Shown: positions 53,259 to 60,622 of the stretch, one piece after another
Numbering within the stretch: position 1 is the first letter of the stretch
Layout of the letters: every line of letters starts with the position of its first letter
Assembly: GCF_000746525.1 (NCBI RefSeq)
Contig: NZ_CP009048.1
Coordinates: forward strand, 2,039,501-2,103,500
Direction: 5' to 3'
DNA: 64,000 nucleotides
DNA from: Pseudomonas alkylphenolica
GTDB taxonomy: Bacteria; Pseudomonadota; Gammaproteobacteria; Pseudomonadales; Pseudomonadaceae
The notes under the pieces: model-generated
Databases searched by the model: none
Seen by the model: the letters and a program-made list of their open reading frames with translations, nothing else
Told to the model about the DNA's origin: nothing
Translations under genes and position numbers: made by a program

Positions 53259-53684
53259 CTACTGCGGGAGCGGCAAAGCGCGAATGGCCTGGGCCAGTTC
53301 CGGATAGTCAGCGGCAAGCTCCGCTGCAGCCTTGATCCCGTTCCGGTAGCCGTCGGCGCCTTGGGCTGTCATCTGCTCGGGGCTGGCGCCGTCTGCGGTT
53401 GGTGGGTGGGTATAGAGTTCCTGCCAGGCACCGATGATGATCGCGGGGAGATTTTCGCCATAGCAGTAGCCTCTTCCGCCCAGTTGTTCCCATCGATACG
53501 CCGTCGGTTTGCCTTGGCGTTTGGCGGCTGGCTGGGCGAGGAGGTTACGCAACTCATCCCTCTCAGACTTGGCTGCCTTGAAAGCAGTGGCTGCATGATC
53601 AAGTCGTGACTGAATGCGCTGGGCCAGTTCACGCGGCACGCTGACCATCTGTTCGGTGTTGCTGGATCGGTTTTCTGTGGGCAT
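53259..53684 (-). CDS. Hypothetical phage protein
   Basis: 141 residues, soluble. Helical N-terminus (LAQRIQSRLDHAATAFKAAK), then a central YRWEQLGGRGYCYGENLP stretch, then an Ala-rich C-terminal helix. It belongs to the leftward early block. No family recognised. Confidence 0.7.
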   Translation of the reverse strand: MPTENRSSNTEQMVSVPRELAQRIQSRLDHAATAFKAAKSERDELRNLLAQPAAKRQGKPTAYRWEQLGGRGYCYGENLPAIIIGAWQELYTHPPTADGASPEQMTAQGADGYRNGIKAAAELAADYPELAQAIRALPLPQ

Positions 53685-53911
53685 GGGGATACCTCGCGGG
53701 TTTGCGATGTAGGGATGATGGCTTTACGAGATCACTTCGACCGGATAGAGTTACGCCAACCCTGAACCACCGTTTTATCGAACAAAAGTCAGTAGCCGAT
53801 GCAGGGCGTATCTGCATGGTGAACACACTCGGCGTTAGCCGATGCGGGGGGACGTAGCCGTGGTTAACACCATTGCTCGTTCGTACTTTAGTTCGATACG
53901 GGGGATTCTGT

Positions 53912-53989
53912 ATGCAAATAGAGATCACAATCAGGTTAGACCTGAAGATCTTGATCATGCTGCTGAAATACGCGCTGTTCTTGATTTAA
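53912..53989 (+). CDS. Possible 25-residue membrane peptide
   Basis: Encodes MQIEITIRLDLKILIMLLKY and five more hydrophobic residues, with GGGG 8 bases upstream. It sits in the 350-bp gap 53685-54033, which otherwise shows only a repeated TAGCCGATGC motif (about 53791 and 53834) and no other gene. The amphipathic start and hydrophobic end resemble small phage membrane peptides. Evidence is only the frame and its character. Confidence 0.35.
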   Translation: MQIEITIRLDLKILIMLLKYALFLI

Positions 53990-54033
53990 GGTTGACCCCA
54001 GGGGCAGAGCCGCATCCTGGGTTTCATCATAAT

Positions 54034-54423
54034 TTAAGCGACCTGCACCGCCATTTCTGGCAAGTAATCCACCCACCCAACCTTCGGCGCCTTGGTCTTC
54101 TCGTTGATGATCGGCCTGCCTCCGGCATCGGTAAGTACACACTTGGCCCTGATCCGCAGATCCCGACACTTGCACTGCTTGCGTGTCGGTTCCATGAACT
54201 GCTGAGCGTACTGCGGCGCATCGAACATCTGGCTTAGCTGCTTCACCTTTTCGCCGGCCATGATCTTGGCCGCCTGCTGCTCTACGGCCAGGTTCCACTC
54301 AGCCAGGGTCAGCTCTAGGGGGGGGCAGCCAGCTTTACCGCTTGGCTTGGTGGTCTTGGTAATCTTCCTGGCCTCAGCCAGCGCTACGTCGGCGGTCATA
54401 CCGAAGACTGCGAATGTGCTCAT
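54034..54423 (-). CDS. Hypothetical phage protein
   Basis: 129 residues starting MSTFAVFGMTADVALAEARK, with a basic middle containing CKCRDLRIRAKC. It belongs to the leftward early block. No domain recognised. The overlapping rightward frame (53842-54237) is judged a shadow. Confidence 0.7.
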   Translation of the reverse strand: MSTFAVFGMTADVALAEARKITKTTKPSGKAGCPPLELTLAEWNLAVEQQAAKIMAGEKVKQLSQMFDAPQYAQQFMEPTRKQCKCRDLRIRAKCVLTDAGGRPIINEKTKAPKVGWVDYLPEMAVQVA

Positions 54424-54635
54424 GGGTATCTCCAGGCAGCCACCAGCCTCGCCGGGGTGGCGTGATTCGTTGAAGTGGGAGATGGTTCAGTTCAATCGGA
54501 GAGGTGTAACAGGGTTGATGCCAAGAGAGCACCTGACGGCTCTCGGAAAATTCCTACAAAAACTACGGCAGCTTCCTAGAGCAAAAGTAAAAATTGCCTC
54601 ATACCATTTTCGCTCATTTTTATGAGTAGGGCCGT

Positions 54636-55451
54636 GTGTTGAACAGTAATAGATCTTATTGGGCTGCGCTTTTGTTTCTACTCTGCTTAGTGGGTAGTGC
54701 TGCGCATGCCGTTACAATTCAGTCCACTCGAAGTCAATATGAGGTGGGCGGTGTTCGATATTATTTTACTGTTACGAGCTGGGAGGGGGGTGGGGATAGT
54801 TTTTGTAATGATATGCAGGCAGTTACATGTAGCCTGTACCTAGTTGGGGCGCAACGCCCTGGTGAATACCTGTCTATGGTGCTCGGCACGAACTATTGGA
54901 GGATTAAACCTAGTACCTCCATGACGACGGTGCGCAACCAAATGAGTGGTTTTTCAATTCCCTTTGAAAGTAGTTTGTTTGTGCCAAAGGAGAAAAAAAT
55001 AAGCGATAGTTTTTGCATCAGCTTCGCTCAAGGTTACAGTTATTCTGGGTCTGGAGGTATAATTGTTCCGGTTGGTCCTTGTGCTTCTGTTATAAAGCCA
55101 GCGCTGCAGTGCGAGATTAAAGGAAATGCTATTATTAACCATAGGGATGTAAGCGACGCTGCTATTGATGGTAATGAAGCAGGAACCACACTTCAGTTAA
55201 CTTGCTCAGGGGCAACTAGCGTGATCGCTTCAGCAAGTAAAGAAAGCCCTTCTGGCGTTAAGCTCAAGGCGGACGGCAGCTTGTACTCCAAGCTCACGAT
55301 CGAAGATAAGGCTGCGGCACCGGGCGTTTCAATTAAAGTAGAAGATGGACTAGCTACCCCTATAGCCATAAAATCTACGCTGTACAGCAAAGGAACCGTA
55401 GAGCCTGGTCCTTTCTCCGGATCTACAGTGCTGACGATCTCTCCGCCTTAG
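54636..55451 (+). CDS. Secreted MrpH-like fimbrial-adhesin-type protein (prophage cargo)
   Basis: 271 residues from a GTG start. A clear signal peptide (SYWAALLFLLCLVGSAAHA) is followed by a Cys-containing lectin-like N-terminal part (SWEGGGDSFCNDMQAVTC). A pilin-like C-terminal part (CEIKGNAIINH, LTCSGATSV, LTISPP end) recalls MrpH-family adhesins. It is markedly AT-richer than the surrounding genes, with many A- and T-ending codons, and is oriented against the leftward phage block. These are signs of separately acquired cargo. No usher or chaperone gene is nearby, so it may join a host fimbria or act alone. Family assignment is by pattern only. Confidence 0.6.
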   Translation: MLNSNRSYWAALLFLLCLVGSAAHAVTIQSTRSQYEVGGVRYYFTVTSWEGGGDSFCNDMQAVTCSLYLVGAQRPGEYLSMVLGTNYWRIKPSTSMTTVRNQMSGFSIPFESSLFVPKEKKISDSFCISFAQGYSYSGSGGIIVPVGPCASVIKPALQCEIKGNAIINHRDVSDAAIDGNEAGTTLQLTCSGATSVIASASKESPSGVKLKADGSLYSKLTIEDKAAAPGVSIKVEDGLATPIAIKSTLYSKGTVEPGPFSGSTVLTISPP

Positions 55452-55537
55452 GCAGACACCGCGGCCGGATGCGGTATTTGAGAATTGGAATAGATATTGC
55501 TCTAACCACCAAACCTAATATGGTTGGGGGCTGGGTA

Positions 55538-55678
55538 ATGATTGATCTCGAAATCTACCTCGATGTCGCTATGGTCGTGATAGCTCTGGCTGTTGATTTG
55601 GTGGCCATTTATCTGTATCGAGAGACGAGTCTCGGACCGAATGAGGGCCCCGGTCGATTGACCCGATATGCCCCTTAA
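55538..55678 (+). CDS. Small single-helix membrane protein
   Basis: 46 residues from MIDLEIYLDVAMVVIALAVD, one membrane helix and a polar tail. In-frame ATGs at 55469 and 55520 could extend it; GGGG and CTGGG lie just before the chosen ATG. It is in the AT-rich cargo patch after the adhesin-like gene. No function known. Confidence 0.5.
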   Translation: MIDLEIYLDVAMVVIALAVDLVAIYLYRETSLGPNEGPGRLTRYAP

Positions 55679-55751
55679 TCGGGGCTGGCTGGCAATGCGG
55701 CGGTGGATGGGCTATTACGAATTACAGATATGCGGCCGAATGGAGACGGAA

Positions 55752-55961
55752 ATGACCGACTTAGGGATATTCACTACTGACTATCGTGAACACCGGCTAA
55801 CCGCTGACTTCATGCAGAGCCCGCAAGGGATAGTGATTGGGCTGAAGGCCGGTCCGCTGCCTTGGAGGCATTTTGATGACACGCTGTACCCCACTTATGA
55901 AGAGGCTAAGTCCGCAGCAGTAGCTGAGGGGCGCCGACTTATCGATCAGCTTGTGGGATAG
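55752..55961 (+). CDS. Small hypothetical protein
   Basis: 69 residues starting MTDLGIFTTDYREHR with GGAG 6 bases upstream; an upstream frame to 55668 has no good ribosome site. Mixed alpha/beta composition, with no membrane segment. It converges on and overlaps by 23 bp the end of the leftward gene at 55939. Confidence 0.55.
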   Translation: MTDLGIFTTDYREHRLTADFMQSPQGIVIGLKAGPLPWRHFDDTLYPTYEEAKSAAVAEGRRLIDQLVG

Positions 55962-56274
55962 CGATTTCGTCGCCAGGATCCTGCTGAATTATCAGCATGC
56001 TCTTGCGGCTGAACTCCAGCGCCAAAGAATGTGAGATCTCGTATTTGTGGCGCGGCGGGGTGAGCAGGGGCGCCGCCCCGCTCGGGCCAAGCCCATGCAG
56101 GTGATGAATCATCAGCGTCATTGCCTCGCCCTGCTCATCAATACCTGCCCATTCCATCAGTTCCAGCAGGGCCTGCTTAGTACCTGGTCGAACCTTCAAG
56201 CGCAGGTCTTCTTCCTGCAGCTTGTCCTCCTTCAAGCGACGGCGTTCGCCGCGCTGTTGTGGCGTCATCGCCAT
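55939..56274 (-). CDS. Hypothetical phage protein, possible ribbon-helix-helix type
   Basis: 111 residues. A very basic N-terminus (PQQRGERRRLKEDKLQEEDL) is followed by LRLKVRPGTKQALLELMEWA, a strand-helix pattern like small DNA-binding phage proteins. The start has AAGGGG upstream. It belongs to the leftward early block. Confidence 0.65.
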   Translation of the reverse strand: MAMTPQQRGERRRLKEDKLQEEDLRLKVRPGTKQALLELMEWAGIDEQGEAMTLMIHHLHGLGPSGAAPLLTPPRHKYEISHSLALEFSRKSMLIIQQDPGDEIAIPQADR

Positions 56275-56355
56275 ACGGTATCCCCTTCAATCCGCTTGGC
56301 GGCAGTTTGATCCATTGCTGGCGCCGACCATGCCGGGCGCGGTTGTTGATTCGCC

Positions 56356-56817
56356 TCATGCCGCGACCTTTTCCTGTCGCCAGGCGCCGACGGCTTCGAA
56401 TACTGCGGCGGCCTGCGCCTCTTCAAGCGTCAGGTCCGTCGGAATCGCGATCCATCCGGCGGCCACGATGTGCTGCGGGTTGCACTGGGTGCGCAGATCC
56501 GTGTAGGTGGCCTCGATCACATCGGTGAGGTGCGAGGCCAAGTAGTTGCCCTGAGGGGCGACCTCGATAGATTTGCAGTACTGCTCGCCATCTGTTTTCT
56601 GGCACATCACGCTCAGATAGATGGTCCAGCGGTGTGCGATGTCGCAGACGGCGTTGACGACCTGTTCCTGCCGTATCTGCTTGCAGTTCTTCCAGTTGAC
56701 CAGCACCTGCTGCCCGCTGGGGTCGATGTTCACTACTGCCGCGTGATTGGATGCGACCAAGGCTCTGCAGGAGCGCTCCAGGCGGGCACGCATGCTGTGC
56801 GGCTTGCGCTTGCTCAT
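56356..56817 (-). CDS. Hypothetical phage protein
   Basis: 153 residues starting MSKRKPHSMRARLERSCR, basic at the start and otherwise soluble. It overlaps the upstream gene by ATGA. No recognised domain. Confidence 0.7.
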   Translation of the reverse strand: MSKRKPHSMRARLERSCRALVASNHAAVVNIDPSGQQVLVNWKNCKQIRQEQVVNAVCDIAHRWTIYLSVMCQKTDGEQYCKSIEVAPQGNYLASHLTDVIEATYTDLRTQCNPQHIVAAGWIAIPTDLTLEEAQAAAVFEAVGAWRQEKVAA

Positions 56818-57083
56818 TGCCGCCCGACCAGCTTGCGCGTTGCAGCTGCCTCCATCGCGTCGACGAACTGTTGAGCCATCAGATAACTGCCACAGAAGCC
56901 GCAAGTCTTGCCGGTCTTCCTATCGATGATGTGCCACATCTTGCCTTTGTTGACGGCCTGGAAGCGCGGCGCCGATGCCGGGGCGGCGAGCCCGATCTTG
57001 GCGTAGAAGTCAGCCGTTGCGAGAGTGGCGCGGGCGCGCAGATCGGCCAGACCGTCCCGGCGAGCTTGGATAGCTGTATGCAT
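56814..57083 (-). CDS. Hypothetical phage protein
   Basis: 89 residues starting MHTAIQARRDGLADLRARAT; GAGGAC 6 bases upstream decides this start over a longer frame. It has GKTCGFCGSYLMAQQFVDAM near the end, with a single CxxC. Coupled to the next gene by ATGA. Confidence 0.7.
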   Translation of the reverse strand: MHTAIQARRDGLADLRARATLATADFYAKIGLAAPASAPRFQAVNKGKMWHIIDRKTGKTCGFCGSYLMAQQFVDAMEAAATRKLVGRQ

Positions 57084-57105
57084 ATTGAAGTCCTCGGGGT
57101 AGGTA

Positions 57106-57276
57106 TCAAGCGTGCAGGTCGAACGATTCGGCCTTGCGGATGATTCGGACCTGGGCAATACGTCGCTCAGGCACGCGGCGGTCGCGGCGCATTGGGTCGG
57201 CATCGCCCATGACGGCGTGCATAGCCATCAACCCGGCCAGGGCGATGCACAGCGGGCTGATGATCTGTTGACGCAT
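57106..57276 (-). CDS. Small hypothetical protein with N-terminal hydrophobic helix
   Basis: 56 residues starting MRQQIISPLCIALAGLMAMH and ending in a basic tail. The same frame stays open about 20 codons upstream (ELGRQAGRRIEAVTKA) without a start codon, so the gene may be 5'-truncated or use a non-standard start. The ribosome site is weak. The 57277-57461 stretch above it shows no convincing gene. Confidence 0.4.
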   Translation of the reverse strand: MRQQIISPLCIALAGLMAMHAVMGDADPMRRDRRVPERRIAQVRIIRKAESFDLHA

Positions 57277-57461
57277 GGCCTTGGTGACGGCCTCGATGCG
57301 GCGGCCGGCTTGGCGGCCTAACTCTCTGATGTCTCAGTAGCTCGCCAACGAGACTAGATTTGCGCATCAGCCTGCGCAGTCAGACCACACTCCGATGCAG
57401 CCTGGTGATGGGGGACCAGGTGATCGGGCAGTTAACGTCAGGCTGACGTGGCGCTGGTTGT

Positions 57462-57638
57462 TCAGCTGTCAAAAGGTGGCTTTTCGCCGATACGCTTCAG
57501 CTTTTCTTGCTGGAATGCTTCGGCGATATCGAAAGCCTTGGCTGGCGCCACGCTGTGATCAGTTCCTCCCTGGCTCAGCAAGCCGATGAGGACCGCCATT
57601 GCATAACCTTCAAGGTCTTCGTATTCAGCACGTTTCAT
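57462..57638 (-). CDS. Small phage early protein
   Basis: 58 residues starting MKRAEYEDLEGYAMAVLIGL, with a strong AGGAG ribosome site 6 bases upstream. It is the first well-supported gene of the leftward transcript starting from the promoter at 57855-57883. It contains one weakly hydrophobic helix. Function unknown. Confidence 0.7.
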   Translation of the reverse strand: MKRAEYEDLEGYAMAVLIGLLSQGGTDHSVAPAKAFDIAEAFQQEKLKRIGEKPPFDS

Positions 57639-57854
57639 AGCTTTCTCCTGGTTGATTTCCCGTCTGGCCCTGTCGTCAAGGCCAGCCAGTGAAATCTGGT
57701 GTTTCTTTCTCTCCGGCCGCGACCCTGGTCCGCCGGATAACTCGTCTTGGCGCTTTAAGCTGCACGCCTGGGTCAGTTGCCAACCCTCTGGACTGTTGAG
57801 GCCTGTCCATCGCTGCCTTTGTTGCTGGCCGGTGGTGATCCAGCGTTGAGGTGA

Positions 57855-57883
57855 AATATAAGTACACTTATCTATTGTGTCAA
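57855..57883 (-). promoter_or_regulatory. Leftward early promoter (PL-like)
   Basis: The minus strand reads TTGACA (57878-57883), a 17-base spacer, TATATT (57855-57860), a near-consensus sigma-70 promoter. Both elements are covered by the two left operators, so repressor binding should block it. Confidence 0.85.
57858..57871. promoter_or_regulatory. Left operator OL-a (ATAAG-N4-CTTAT)
   Basis: Perfect dyad ATAAGTACACTTAT overlapping the -10 of the leftward promoter. Same arms as four other sites around the repressor gene. Confidence 0.8.
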
Positions 57884-57896
57884 TAAGCGTGCTTAT
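57883..57896. promoter_or_regulatory. Left operator OL-b (ATAAG-N4-CTTAT)
   Basis: Perfect dyad ATAAGCGTGCTTAT at the -35 of the leftward promoter, centre 25 bp from OL-a. Confidence 0.8.
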
Positions 57897-57913
57897 AATT
57901 TTTCGGGCAGGCA

Positions 57914-57938
57914 TGAAAAAGCCCGCATGAGCGGGCTT
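57914..57938 (-). terminator. Terminator of the repressor gene
   Basis: On the minus strand the stem AAGCCCGC/GCGGGCTT (loop TCAT) is followed by TTTTC, 18 bp after the repressor stop and before the left operators. Confidence 0.85.
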
Positions 57939-57955
57939 GGGGTGGGGGAGTTGAA

Positions 57956-58699
57956 TTACTTTCGCCGAGGGGACCTGCGAACAGTGGACCACCAGAATAC
58001 GCGTCCCAGCATGCGGACCTCGTCATGCCACTGCTCGGCGGTCATCACTTCATCTGGGTATTCGTCGTCGTTTTCGCTGCTGATGCGAATCGAGCCTTGC
58101 GGTAGGCGATACAGGTATTTGGTGCGCAGCATGCCGCCATGATTGAAGGCATAGATTTCTCCGTCGATGATCGACGTGTCGCTCATGTCGAAGCCAATGG
58201 CTGCGCCGTCCAGAATCAGCCGTTCCATACTTCGGCCCTTGACCCTGGCGACCGCTGCGCTCCTCTTGTCGACTCCGGCTGCGCGTAGGGTGGCGCAACT
58301 GAAGCGCAGCTTACGGCCAGCAACCTCTATTACTTCTGTCATTCCATTGCCACCAGAAAACTCCACTTCGGCGAAGTAGGGGACTTCGACGTCGTCTTCA
58401 TCAAGCGGGTCGCCTTCGTCCCATGCCGAAAGCTCACCCAGTAACTCAATCTCGTGATGGGTGACCTGGTTGGTGGGCTTCGTACCTTCCTGAACCATAG
58501 GGCCTACGCCTTCGGCAAGCCAGATAGGGCTCACCTGGCATACCTGAGCAATTTTGGTTAGGTGGACGCTACGGAGGTTCTTGCCCGTTTCCAGCTGCGA
58601 AATGACGGGTTGCTCTACACCGACCTTTTCGGCCAGGGAGCGCTGGGTCAGCTGCGCGTGCTTGCGAGCTGCCTTGATTCGATCTGCGAGGGTATCCAT
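57956..58699 (-). CDS. CI-type prophage repressor (XRE HTH + S24 domain)
   Basis: 247 residues. The N-terminal helix-turn-helix is seen in LTQRSLAEKVGVEQPVISQLE. The C-terminal LexA/S24-like fold has Ser in VKGRSMERLILDG and Lys near RTKYLYRL, the pair used for self-cleavage in this family. I see no obvious Ala-Gly or Cys-Gly cleavage site before it. The start at 58699 lacks a ribosome site. TATAAA lies only about 9 bases upstream, so the message may be leaderless, as for lambda cI. Five operators flank the gene, which should maintain lysogeny by silencing both early promoters. Confidence 0.9.
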   Translation of the reverse strand: MDTLADRIKAARKHAQLTQRSLAEKVGVEQPVISQLETGKNLRSVHLTKIAQVCQVSPIWLAEGVGPMVQEGTKPTNQVTHHEIELLGELSAWDEGDPLDEDDVEVPYFAEVEFSGGNGMTEVIEVAGRKLRFSCATLRAAGVDKRSAAVARVKGRSMERLILDGAAIGFDMSDTSIIDGEIYAFNHGGMLRTKYLYRLPQGSIRISSENDDEYPDEVMTAEQWHDEVRMLGRVFWWSTVRRSPRRK

Positions 58700-58711
58700 G
58701 CCAGTGAATTT

Positions 58712-58725
58712 ATAAGGCAACTTAT
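58712..58725. promoter_or_regulatory. Right operator OR-a (ATAAG-N4-CTTAT)
   Basis: Dyad ATAAGGCAACTTAT, 12 bp upstream of the repressor start and covering its likely -10. Probably autoregulatory. Confidence 0.8.
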
Positions 58726-58729
58726 AGGC

Positions 58730-58758
58730 TTGCAAATAAGCCTCCTTATTCATAAAGT
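58730..58758 (+). promoter_or_regulatory. Rightward early promoter (PR-like)
   Basis: TTGCAA (58730-58735), 17 bases, TAAAGT (58753-58758), with one or two mismatches to each consensus element. OR-b fills the spacer and OR-c lies at the start point. It would drive the Cro-like gene and replication genes. Confidence 0.6.
58736..58749. promoter_or_regulatory. Right operator OR-b (ATAAG-N4-CTTAT)
   Basis: Dyad ATAAGCCTCCTTAT inside the rightward promoter, centre 24 bp from OR-a. Confidence 0.8.
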
Positions 58759-58772
58759 ATAAGCACGCTTAT
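58759..58772. promoter_or_regulatory. Right operator OR-c (ATAAG-N4-CTTAT)
   Basis: Dyad ATAAGCACGCTTAT just downstream of the rightward -10, centre 23 bp from OR-b and 15 bp before the Cro-like start. Confidence 0.8.
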
Positions 58773-58786
58773 CAGGAGTTAAATCC

Positions 58787-58993
58787 ATGACCCCCATTGA
58801 AAAGCTCGTCGATTTCTTTGGCGGGCAAGCAAAGACGGCTGCAGCGCTCGGCGTAAGTCAGGCGGCCGTTTCGTATTGGTTCACTGGAGCTCACACCATG
58901 AGCGCCAAGCGGGCATTTCTTGCTGAAGAGCTGACAGACGGCGCAGTAACGGCGAAAGAGCTGTGTCAGCCAGTGAAAGGCAAAGCGGCCTGA
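58787..58993 (+). CDS. Cro-like / YdaS-type HTH protein
   Basis: 68 residues starting MTPIEKLVDFFGGQ, with AGGAG 8 bases upstream. The helix-turn-helix TAAALGVSQAAVSYWFTG is typical of Cro/YdaS family regulators. It is the first gene rightward of the operators, so it is the expected lytic-side repressor. Length fits the family. Confidence 0.85.
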   Translation: MTPIEKLVDFFGGQAKTAAALGVSQAAVSYWFTGAHTMSAKRAFLAEELTDGAVTAKELCQPVKGKAA

Positions 58994-59082
58994 CGAGGTG
59001 AATTATCCGTCTCCTGGCATTGCGCCAGTAGATGACCAAAACACCTGCTGATCCATCCAGTACCCAAATCGCAGGCACAAAA

Positions 59083-59104
59083 AAGCCGGTGGCTAGACCG
59101 GCTT
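59083..59104. terminator. Hairpin between Cro-like gene and Rha gene
   Basis: AAGCCGGT (59083-59090) pairs with ACCGGCTT (59097-59104), preceded by an A-run and followed by TC-rich DNA. It could be a weak terminator or attenuator in the 136-bp gap, which has no gene. Confidence 0.5.
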
Positions 59105-59129
59105 CTTCACAACACAACGAGGTGCAATT

Positions 59130-59873
59130 ATGCACACCGCATTCGATACAGGCAACACCCATCCTCCCGCGACAGGTTCTGCTATTTCGCCAAACCTGTC
59201 GCGTCAGGTCATGTCGTCCCGGGAGATTGCCGAGCTGATCGGTAAGGCGCACGACAACGTGCTGCGGGACGCCCGCGCCCTGGTCAAACAGGGTGTCCTC
59301 AAATCTGAGGAGACCCCTTACACCCATCCGCAAAACGGCCAAGCCTACCCGGAGTTCCTGCTCAGCCAACGTGACACTCTGGTGCTGGTCTCCGGTTACA
59401 ACGCGCAGCTGCGCGCCAAGATCATCGATCGCTGGCAGGAGCTGGAGGGCAGGGTAGTTGGCCAGTTCCAAATCCCGACCACCTTCGCCGAGGCCCTGCG
59501 CGCTGCTGCCGACCAGGCCGAGCAGAATTTGCAATTGCAAAAAGTGGTCGAGCTGCAAGCGCCAAAGGTCGCGGCCATCAAGCGCTTGGCGGCTGCCGGT
59601 GGCGCGATCTGCATCACCGATGCTGCCAAGCACCTCCAAGTCTCACCCTCCAAGCTGTTCGACTGGCTGGAGCAGCACCGCTGGATCTTCCGCCGCAAGG
59701 GTTCCCGTCGCTGGATCGCTTATCAGCCACGCATCACGGCCGGCCTGATGAAGCACAAGGTGACCGGCCTGAAGCCAGATGCAGAAACCGGCGCAGAGCG
59801 CGCTGCGTTTGATGTGCTGGTAACACCGAAGGGAATTGCCCGATTGGCAGAGCTTCTGCGGGAGGTCGCGTAA
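59130..59873 (+). CDS. Rha-family phage regulatory protein with C-terminal KilA-C/ANT domain
   Basis: 247 residues. The Rha domain spans about residues 25-105 (SSREIAELIGKAHDNVLRDA ... LVSGYNAQLRAKIIDRWQEL). A KilAC/antirepressor-type winged-helix domain spans about 140-245 (ICITDAAKHLQVSPSKLFDW). GAGGTG lies before the start. The stop overlaps the next gene. Rha proteins influence lysogenic regulation of lambdoid phages; the exact role here is unknown. Confidence 0.88.
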   Translation: MHTAFDTGNTHPPATGSAISPNLSRQVMSSREIAELIGKAHDNVLRDARALVKQGVLKSEETPYTHPQNGQAYPEFLLSQRDTLVLVSGYNAQLRAKIIDRWQELEGRVVGQFQIPTTFAEALRAAADQAEQNLQLQKVVELQAPKVAAIKRLAAAGGAICITDAAKHLQVSPSKLFDWLEQHRWIFRRKGSRRWIAYQPRITAGLMKHKVTGLKPDAETGAERAAFDVLVTPKGIARLAELLREVA

Positions 59874-60622
59874 TGGCTGGAGATTGGATCAAGTTCGAAC
59901 TGACCACCTTGGACAAGCCCGAGGTCTGTCAGATCGCTGACCTGGCCGACATCGATCTTGATGCCGTGATTGGAAAACTCATGCGCGTCTGGGGTTGGTT
60001 CGATCAGCAGACCGAGAAAGGTAACGCTCCAAGCGTTAGTAAAAAGTTACTGGATCGCTTGGTCGGCGTTATTGGTTTCTGCGAGCACATGAAGTCGGTT
60101 GGCTGGATGGTCGAATCCGACGGGGTGATTAGCCTTCCTCATTTCGAGCGACACAACGGCAAGACCGCCAAAAACAGGCTTCTCACTGCCAAGCGGGTCG
60201 CAAACCATAAGGCAACTAACGCCAAAGGTAACGCTGCGAACGTTAGCGGTGCGTTACCTAAAGAAGATGTAGATAAGAATAAAGAACCTCTCTCTACGCA
60301 CGAACCCGTCGACCCCCGCATGCCCAGCGAAATGACCTTGGCCTGGGTGCCGGATGACAAACTGCTGAAAACTTATGCCGTGCACAGCGGCGTAGCGCTG
60401 ACCCTGTTCACCGAAGAAGTACGCCGCGCGTTCACTGCCCACTATGAATCCCGCGGGCAAGTAAACACCCAGGCCGAGTGGGTGCAGATGCTGGTCAAGT
60501 GGGTGGTCAGCGACAAAAACCGGGCTGCCGCCTCCAATGTCACCCAGTTCCGGCCGAAGGGCTCGCCTACGCAGGAATTCGATGACGACGATGACCACTG
60601 GGCGCCGGGGGTGCAATCGTGA
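59873..60622 (+). CDS. Phage replication protein, lambda O-like with DnaT-type C-terminus
   Basis: 249 residues. The N-terminal part (DWIKFELTTLDKPEVCQIAD) is of the helix-rich kind found in phage replication initiators. The C-terminal FTEEVRRAFTAHYESRG and AEWVQMLVKWVVSDK stretch resembles the DnaT DNA-binding domain. The stop overlaps the P-like gene by 4 bp. It should bind the phage origin; a short-repeat origin inside it was looked for but not clearly seen. Confidence 0.8.
   Translation: MAGDWIKFELTTLDKPEVCQIADLADIDLDAVIGKLMRVWGWFDQQTEKGNAPSVSKKLLDRLVGVIGFCEHMKSVGWMVESDGVISLPHFERHNGKTAKNRLLTAKRVANHKATNAKGNAANVSGALPKEDVDKNKEPLSTHEPVDPRMPSEMTLAWVPDDKLLKTYAVHSGVALTLFTEEVRRAFTAHYESRGQVNTQAEWVQMLVKWVVSDKNRAAASNVTQFRPKGSPTQEFDDDDDHWAPGVQS

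Noticed and set aside
53785..53860. Repeated TAGCCGATGC motifs as a possible CRISPR or iteron
   Set aside because: Only two close copies with irregular spacing; no array structure.
53629..54237. Frames 53629-53958 (-) and 53842-54237 (+)
   Set aside because: They overlap better-supported leftward genes and have no domain or ribosome-site support.
56177..56359. 60-codon basic frame starting with ATGA overlap to the 56356 gene
   Set aside because: Most of it overlaps the start of the well-supported 55939-56274 gene; the composition looks like a shadow. It could be a short coupled gene but evidence is too thin.
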